Assembly: GCA_000432175.1 (NCBI GenBank)
Contig: HF989457.1
Span: 20,330 to 30,294, forward strand
Direction of reading: 5' to 3'
Source: Eubacterium sp. CAG:786
Lineage (GTDB): Bacteria; Bacillota; Clostridia; Oscillospirales; Ruminococcaceae
DNA: 9,965 nt
Under the pieces are notes generated by a model, which was given only the letters and a program-made list of their open reading frames with translations, had not been told where the DNA came from and searched no databases. Shown here piece after piece: positions 5,919-9,965 of the stretch (its first letter is position 1; every line of letters starts with the position of its first letter). The position numbers and the translations under genes are program-made.

Positions 5919-8069
5919 TTAATACTTGTCATCATCAAGTATGATGGTCTTGGAATGTGGTCTTGCGGCCGCGGCGACTGTCTGCTTTGCCTCGGGTTCG
6001 GGTTTGTTTTCCGGTGCTGCGGGTTTTGCTGCCGGCTTGATTGGCTTTGATTCCTGCTTTGAAACGGGTTTTGCTGTCGGTTTCACTTCCGGCTTCGGTT
6101 CAGCCTTTACCGCTGGCTTGGGTTCCCGCTTCGGTTCAGCCTTTATCGCTGGCTTGGGTTCCTGCTTCGGTTCCGGTTTTGCTGCGGACTGAGCGGGTTC
6201 TGCCTTGACCGGCTTGGCTTCGGGCTTCGCTGCGGTTTCGTTGGATCTCTTTGCGCGTCTTTCCGCTGCGCGCTTGGCTGCCTGTCTTTTCTTGATGGTT
6301 TCCTCGTCCGGCAGCTTGAAGCGCTCTACCAGTTCAAGCAGCACCTTCGACTGACTGGAAAGCTCCTCTGCGGAAGCCGCGCACTCTGCCGAGGAACCGC
6401 TCGTCATCTGTACGGAAGTGGATATCTGATCCATGCCGACAAGTATCTGCTTTACGCTGTCTGCCTGTTCCCTGGAAGCGTCCGCGATCTGGTCGATCAC
6501 CTTTGCGGTGTCGTCGGTCTCGGAAACTATCTTGTCCAGCATCTTCGCGGTTTCGTTCGCCATGACTGTGCCGTTTTCCACAGCGGAAAGCGCAGTCTTG
6601 ATGAGCGCGGCGGTGTTCTTTGCGGCTTCTGCAGTCTTGGCTGCCAGCTGACCTACCTCGCCTGCGACTACCGCGAAGCCCTTGCCTGCCTCGCCGGCTC
6701 TTGCGGCTTCAATAGACGCATTGAGGGAAAGTATATTCGTCTGGAAGGAAATATCCTCGATCGCCTTGATGATATTCGCGATCTTTGAGGAAGCTTCGTT
6801 GATCTCTTCCATAGCGTGCAGCATGTCGGACATCTTGGAACTGCCCTCGTTCACGATGGTACGGCAGTCGCCTGACAGTCCCTTTGCCTTTTCGACGCTG
6901 TCTGCGTTTGCGCTGATGTTGGAGGATATCTCCACGATGGAAGCGTTCAGTTCCTCGACGGTGGCAGCCTGTTCAGTAGCTGCCTGCGAAAGTGTGGTGG
7001 AGTTTTCGCTCATCTTTGTAGAGCCGTCTGCCACCATCTTGCTGGAGCTCTCGATCTGAGAGATAACGCTGCTGGTGCTTGCCACGATGCCCTCCAGGGA
7101 AGTCTTTATGGGCGCGTAATCTCCAACGTAATCGGCCTGCGGCTCGGCGGTGAGATCTTCTGCGGCAAGCTTTGCAGCCACCTGACGGATATCTTCGATG
7201 ATGCCATCGGTGTAGTCGGTCATGGTGTTGACTGCTTCTGCAAGGGTCTGTATCTCGTCGCCGGTGTTCACCTCAACAGGCGCGCTGGAAAGGTCGCCGT
7301 TTGCCATGCCGAGTATTTTGGTGTTCACAGCGTTCAGCGGGACTACTATACGCTTGACGAACTTTGTTATCACGAGCGCGCCGCCGACAAAGCTTATCGC
7401 GGAGGTGATGAGCATTATAAGGAGCGCGATGGTCGAATTCCCCAGGAACTCGCTTGCGTCGCAGCTGACGAGAACCGTCCAGTCGGTGCCGATTATCTGA
7501 GAGTTGTAAATTATGCGGTTCTCGCCGTTGATATTGACTGTCTGCATCTGATTTATGTCAGCGTAGGGCGCTATCTGATCCTGGGAGAGAGAACCGTTGA
7601 CGTTTGCAAGCAGCTGGCCGCTGGAGGAAAGCAGATAGAACTCCGTGCTGTCGGAGGTGTGCATTGTCGCCATGATGTTTGCGAGCCAGTCTGTGCTGGT
7701 GGCGATATATGCGGTACCCTTTGAGAATTCCCCTGAAATAACTATGTAACCGTCAGTGCTGAGCGTGACGCCCGGGGTGGTATCCGCGTGGGTGTTGATA
7801 TCCACGATGCTGGCGTCTGCGGCTTTCAGCTTTTCTATCTGCGCGGTGGTGCCGTCCAGCGAAGCAACCAGGCTGTTGTAATGCTGCAGGGTGGCGCTGA
7901 CTAGGTTGGAGGCAGCCGAAACTCTCTCCGTCATGGAATTCTTCATGTCGCTCTGGCTCTGCTTTGTCAGGCAGACCATTCCTGTTATACCGACAGAAAG
8001 GATACCGTATGCCAGCACTGCCATTACGGCAAAAACTATCCTTGTGCCAAGTTTCTTTTTCTTTTTCAT
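5919..8069 (-). CDS. Methyl-accepting chemotaxis protein with a long Lys/Pro-rich C-terminal tail
   Basis: This is a 716-residue transmembrane chemoreceptor. A basic N-terminus (KKKKK) precedes TM1 (about 10-34). The extracellular sensor (about 36-208) contains FYLLSSSGQLLANVNGSL and IIYNSQIIGTDWTVLVS, typical of PAS-like Cache sensor domains. TM2 is at about 213-236, with a HAMP domain at about 237-290. The coiled-coil signalling domain (about 335-585) has its hairpin tip at SFQTNILSLNASIEAARAGEAGKGFAVVAGEV (441-472), the CheA/CheW contact site. GAGGT lies 6 nt before ATG 8069. From about residue 587 a basic stretch leads into a roughly 100-residue K/P/A/E-rich tail ending SKTIILDDDKY. This is far longer than usual and lacks an NWETF-type CheR-binding end. 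The ligand is unknown; a sugar-related signal is suggested only by the GH3 and galM neighbours. No flagellar or che genes are in view. Confidence 0.96.
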   Translation of the reverse strand: MKKKKKLGTRIVFAVMAVLAYGILSVGITGMVCLTKQSQSDMKNSMTERVSAASNLVSATLQHYNSLVASLDGTTAQIEKLKAADASIVDINTHADTTPGVTLSTDGYIVISGEFSKGTAYIATSTDWLANIMATMHTSDSTEFYLLSSSGQLLANVNGSLSQDQIAPYADINQMQTVNINGENRIIYNSQIIGTDWTVLVSCDASEFLGNSTIALLIMLITSAISFVGGALVITKFVKRIVVPLNAVNTKILGMANGDLSSAPVEVNTGDEIQTLAEAVNTMTDYTDGIIEDIRQVAAKLAAEDLTAEPQADYVGDYAPIKTSLEGIVASTSSVISQIESSSKMVADGSTKMSENSTTLSQAATEQAATVEELNASIVEISSNISANADSVEKAKGLSGDCRTIVNEGSSKMSDMLHAMEEINEASSKIANIIKAIEDISFQTNILSLNASIEAARAGEAGKGFAVVAGEVGQLAAKTAEAAKNTAALIKTALSAVENGTVMANETAKMLDKIVSETDDTAKVIDQIADASREQADSVKQILVGMDQISTSVQMTSGSSAECAASAEELSSQSKVLLELVERFKLPDEETIKKRQAAKRAAERRAKRSNETAAKPEAKPVKAEPAQSAAKPEPKQEPKPAIKAEPKREPKPAVKAEPKPEVKPTAKPVSKQESKPIKPAAKPAAPENKPEPEAKQTVAAAARPHSKTIILDDDKY
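6093..6164 (-). repeat. 36-bp tandem duplication in the chemoreceptor tail
   Basis: Two adjacent copies of a 36-bp unit (6093-6128 and 6129-6164) differ at only two bases, and a partial third start follows (6165-6170). Each encodes 12 residues: QEPKPAIKAEPK (636-647) and REPKPAVKAEPK (648-659). The near identity at DNA level points to recent slippage-driven expansion. The surrounding tail (about 5960-6240) is a looser repeat of Glu-Pro-Lys-Pro and Ala-Lys-Pro units. Confidence 0.9.
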
Positions 8070-8082
8070 AATATGACCTCAC

Positions 8083-8110
8083 TTACTGGTAAAATAGCGG
8101 TTTTACGTAA
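8083..8110 (-). promoter_or_regulatory. Possible 5'-UTR hairpin next to the chemoreceptor ribosome site
   Basis: On the minus strand the arm TTACGTAAAA (8101-8110) can pair with TTTTAC (8089-8094) plus GTAA (8083-8086). The loop is CCGCTA and there is a 2-nt bulge. The structure ends 2 nt before the GAGG ribosome site (8077-8080). The same bases also form two DNA palindromes, TTTACGTAAA (8102-8111) and TTACTGGTAA (8083-8092), with centres 19 bp apart, so a repressor or activator site is an alternative. The stem is mostly A-U and thus weak. The pairing is seen; the function is inferred. Confidence 0.45.
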
Positions 8111-8136
8111 AGCGCAGTACACCGTTCAACAGAATA

Positions 8137-8165
8137 ATTGTAGCACATTTAGCTGACTATGTCAA
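8137..8165 (-). promoter_or_regulatory. Strong sigma-A promoter of the chemoreceptor-galM unit
   Basis: On the minus strand TTGACA (8160-8165) and TACAAT (8137-8142) are separated by exactly 17 bp, and TGC directly before the -10 forms an extended -10. Transcription should begin near 8130, giving a leader of about 60 nt before the ATG at 8069. The promoter lies in the 112-bp gap after the GH3 stop. No terminator is seen in that gap, so read-through from GH3 is also possible. Confidence 0.88.
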
Positions 8166-8181
8166 CTGATATAACGCGTTT

Positions 8182-9965
8182 TCAAAGTATTATTTCACCG
8201 CTGACATCTGTTCCGGTCCCGTCCTTCACAGTCAGCGTGAAATGCGTGCCACAGCGTTTTCTGCCGCCGTCCGGCTGTACTGTCTCCAGCGCCTCTGCGG
8301 GGACTTCCAGCGTTACGCGCCGGCTTTCACCCGGGGCAAGACCCACGCGCTCAAACCAGCAGAGCGAACCGTTGGGTACGTCGTATTCAGAATACCCGCG
8401 TACATACAGCTGCAGTACGTCCTCGGCGTAGAAGCCGCTTTCATTCGTGATGGTCACGCTTGCAGAATTCCCGGTGAACTCCGGCTGCGACAGCGTGAAT
8501 TTTGCATAACTCAGCCCGTAGCCGAACGGATAAAGCACGTTTTCCGGCGTGCAGTAGCGGTAGGTGCGGTTTTTCATGCTGTAGTCGCGGATATCTGGCA
8601 GCAGGTCGGCGCTCCTGTAGAATGTCACCGGAAGCTTCCCGCTCGGGGAAACGTCCCCGAAAAGCAGCTGAGCCAGCGCCCTGCCGCCAAGCTGACCGGG
8701 GTACCACATATCCAGCAGCGCGTTGCATTCAACTTCGACATTCACGGAGCTTCCCGCTGCGAGGACTATCACAAGCGGCTTGCCCAGCGCGGAAAGCTTC
8801 TGCAGGAGCGTCCGCTGGCTCTCCGGCAGGCGCAGGTCGTTTTTGTCGCCGGAACTGAACTCGTTGCCGGTGTCGCCCTCTTCACCCTCAAGCGTTGCGT
8901 CAAGTCCCACGCAGGCAACGATAACGTCGGAATTCTCAGCGGCAGCCAGCGCCTCGGAATAAAGGTTGCCGGGCTGCGCAAGTCCCTGGGTCCTGTCCTT
9001 GTAGAGGTGGCACCCCTGGGAATACAGAATGCGCCCGCTGAACCGTTCGCGTATTCCCTCAAGGAATGTAACGTACTGGTCGGCAGTACCGTTGTAATTC
9101 CCGGTGAGCGCGTCGCGGCTGTCAGCGTTGGGACCGATGACGGCTATCGTTTTCACGCTGTCTGAAAGCGGCAGCAAGCCGTCGTTTTCCAGCAGCACAG
9201 CGGAGCGCAGGGCGCATTCCAGCGAAGCCTGCTTGTGCTCCTCAGTGGAAACCGCGGTGTACGGAATGTCGTCAAACTCCGTCCTGTCAAGCTGCCCTAA
9301 ACGAATTCTCGTCCGCAGGACGTGCACGCAGGCGCGGTGGATATCCTCTTCGGTGACAAGTCCCTTTTCAAGCGCCGCGAGAATGTGCAGATATGTATTT
9401 CCGCAGTTCATGTCGCAGCCGGCTTTCAGCGCCATCGCTGCGGACTCGGGCGCAGTAGCCGTAACGCAGTGGGTGGTGTGAAAGTCCCGTATCGCCCAGC
9501 AATCCGACGTGAAATAGCCGTCGAAGCCCCATTCGCGCAGCTTTCCCATAAGGAACGGACTTGCGCAGGCAGGCTCGCCGTTCACCAGATTGTACGCGCC
9601 CATGACGCTTTCGACGTGCGCTTCTTCCACCAGCGCCCTGAATGCGGGCAGGTAGGTTTCCTCGATGTCCTTCGGGGAAACCTCGGCGTTGAACACGTGC
9701 CGTTCCGCTTCGGGACCGCTGTGCACTGCAAAGTGCTTCGCGCAGGCTGCGGTTTTCAGGTACTTTCCGTCACCCTGCAGCCCCTTTACGTACTCAACGC
9801 CCAGCCGCGACGTCAGGCAGGGGTCCTCGCCGTAGGTCTCGTGACCCCTGCCCCAGCGCGGGTCGCGGAATATGTTCACGTTCGGCGCCCAGAGCGTGAG
9901 TCCCTTGTAAATGTCGTGGTCGCCGTGCGCGCTGGCGGCGTTGTATTTCGCGCGGGCTTCCTCAG
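8182..9965 (-). CDS. Glycoside hydrolase family 3 (beta-glucosidase/beta-xylosidase type), N-terminus beyond the window
   Basis: This retaining exo-glycosidase releases terminal beta-linked sugars from oligosaccharides. About 593 residues are visible, and the frame runs off the right edge (the GTG at 9879 is an internal Val). Numbered from that Val, the barrel domain shows NIFRDPRWGRGHETYGEDP, the substrate-binding CAKHF (46-50) and the nucleophile Asp126 in YFTSDCW. The second domain (about 243-465) carries VIGPNAD and LEGEEGD (330-336), where the acid/base Glu is expected, then MWYPGQLGGRALAQLLFGDVSPSGKLPVTF and PFGYGLSY. A fibronectin III-like domain (about 470-565) ends the protein. All visible catalytic parts are intact. 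The GLDATLEGEEGD form resembles the xylosidase/glucosidase branch, but I cannot assign the sugar. Whether it is secreted is unknown because the N-terminus is missing. It is upstream of and co-directional with the chemoreceptor and galM. Confidence 0.96.
   Translation of the reverse strand, partial: EEARAKYNAASAHGDHDIYKGLTLWAPNVNIFRDPRWGRGHETYGEDPCLTSRLGVEYVKGLQGDGKYLKTAACAKHFAVHSGPEAERHVFNAEVSPKDIEETYLPAFRALVEEAHVESVMGAYNLVNGEPACASPFLMGKLREWGFDGYFTSDCWAIRDFHTTHCVTATAPESAAMALKAGCDMNCGNTYLHILAALEKGLVTEEDIHRACVHVLRTRIRLGQLDRTEFDDIPYTAVSTEEHKQASLECALRSAVLLENDGLLPLSDSVKTIAVIGPNADSRDALTGNYNGTADQYVTFLEGIRERFSGRILYSQGCHLYKDRTQGLAQPGNLYSEALAAAENSDVIVACVGLDATLEGEEGDTGNEFSSGDKNDLRLPESQRTLLQKLSALGKPLVIVLAAGSSVNVEVECNALLDMWYPGQLGGRALAQLLFGDVSPSGKLPVTFYRSADLLPDIRDYSMKNRTYRYCTPENVLYPFGYGLSYAKFTLSQPEFTGNSASVTITNESGFYAEDVLQLYVRGYSEYDVPNGSLCWFERVGLAPGESRRVTLEVPAEALETVQPDGGRKRCGTHFTLTVKDGTGTDVSGEIIL

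Noticed and set aside
6093..6164. Tandem repeats in the chemoreceptor tail as a CRISPR-like array
   Set aside because: The copies are directly adjacent without unique spacers, are in frame and encode a repeated peptide.
1123..8164. Shared TGAC-N3-4-GTCA symmetry at the -35 boxes of the lipoprotein and chemoreceptor promoters, as a common regulator site
   Set aside because: Half of each repeat is the -35 consensus itself and the spacers differ (4 versus 3 bp), which would change half-site geometry. Chance is the simpler explanation.
8242..9165. A 307-residue plus-strand open frame opposite the GH3 gene
   Set aside because: The GH3 motifs on the minus strand are unambiguous. The antisense frame is Arg/Ala-rich without any family signature.

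Overview
The window looks like chromosomal DNA from an anaerobic, gut- or rumen-type Clostridia (Bacillota), most like Oscillospiraceae/Ruminococcus. The basis is a G+C-rich coding style with strong AGGAGG-type ribosome sites, canonical TTGACA/TAAAAT promoters, compact U-tailed terminators, an oxygen-sensitive hybrid cluster protein, a lipoprotein binding protein with a Thr/Pro linker, and plant-polysaccharide functions (GH3 glycosidase, mutarotase). The genus is an inference; there is no rRNA or other decisive marker.

Layout. (1) 1-1073, plus: the 3' two thirds of hcp (hybrid cluster protein), closed by a terminator. (2) 1122-2562, plus: a strong promoter and an orphan sugar-type ABC solute-binding lipoprotein, ending in a hairpin shared with the convergent gene. 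(3) 2599-4821: an island between two apparently bidirectional terminators. It holds a minus-strand DUF2461 gene and, diverging from it, a two-gene plus-strand operon: an 82-residue protein of unknown function overlapping a full-length PBSX-type phage terminase large subunit. No portal, capsid, tail, integrase or lysis gene accompanies it. The 82-bp divergent control region carries repeated TGCAG boxes. (4) 4858-9965, minus: three genes in the order GH3 glycosidase (N-terminus beyond the window), methyl-accepting chemotaxis protein (MCP), aldose 1-epimerase (galM). The MCP has its own near-consensus promoter and a possible 5'-UTR hairpin next to its ribosome site. galM follows the MCP after only 20 bp, so the two are probably co-transcribed.

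How the genes fit together. The minus-strand group reads as a carbohydrate module: GH3 releases monosaccharides from oligosaccharides, GalM equilibrates their anomers, and the MCP may couple a related signal to behaviour. The solute-binding lipoprotein may serve sugar uptake, but no permease is present. Hcp is a separate nitrosative/redox stress function. The least explained items are the stand-alone terminase with its small partner and the 130-residue Lys/Pro/Ala/Glu-rich tail on the MCP. I see no CRISPR array, tRNA, rRNA or insertion sequence, and no gene-free stretch longer than about 112 bp.
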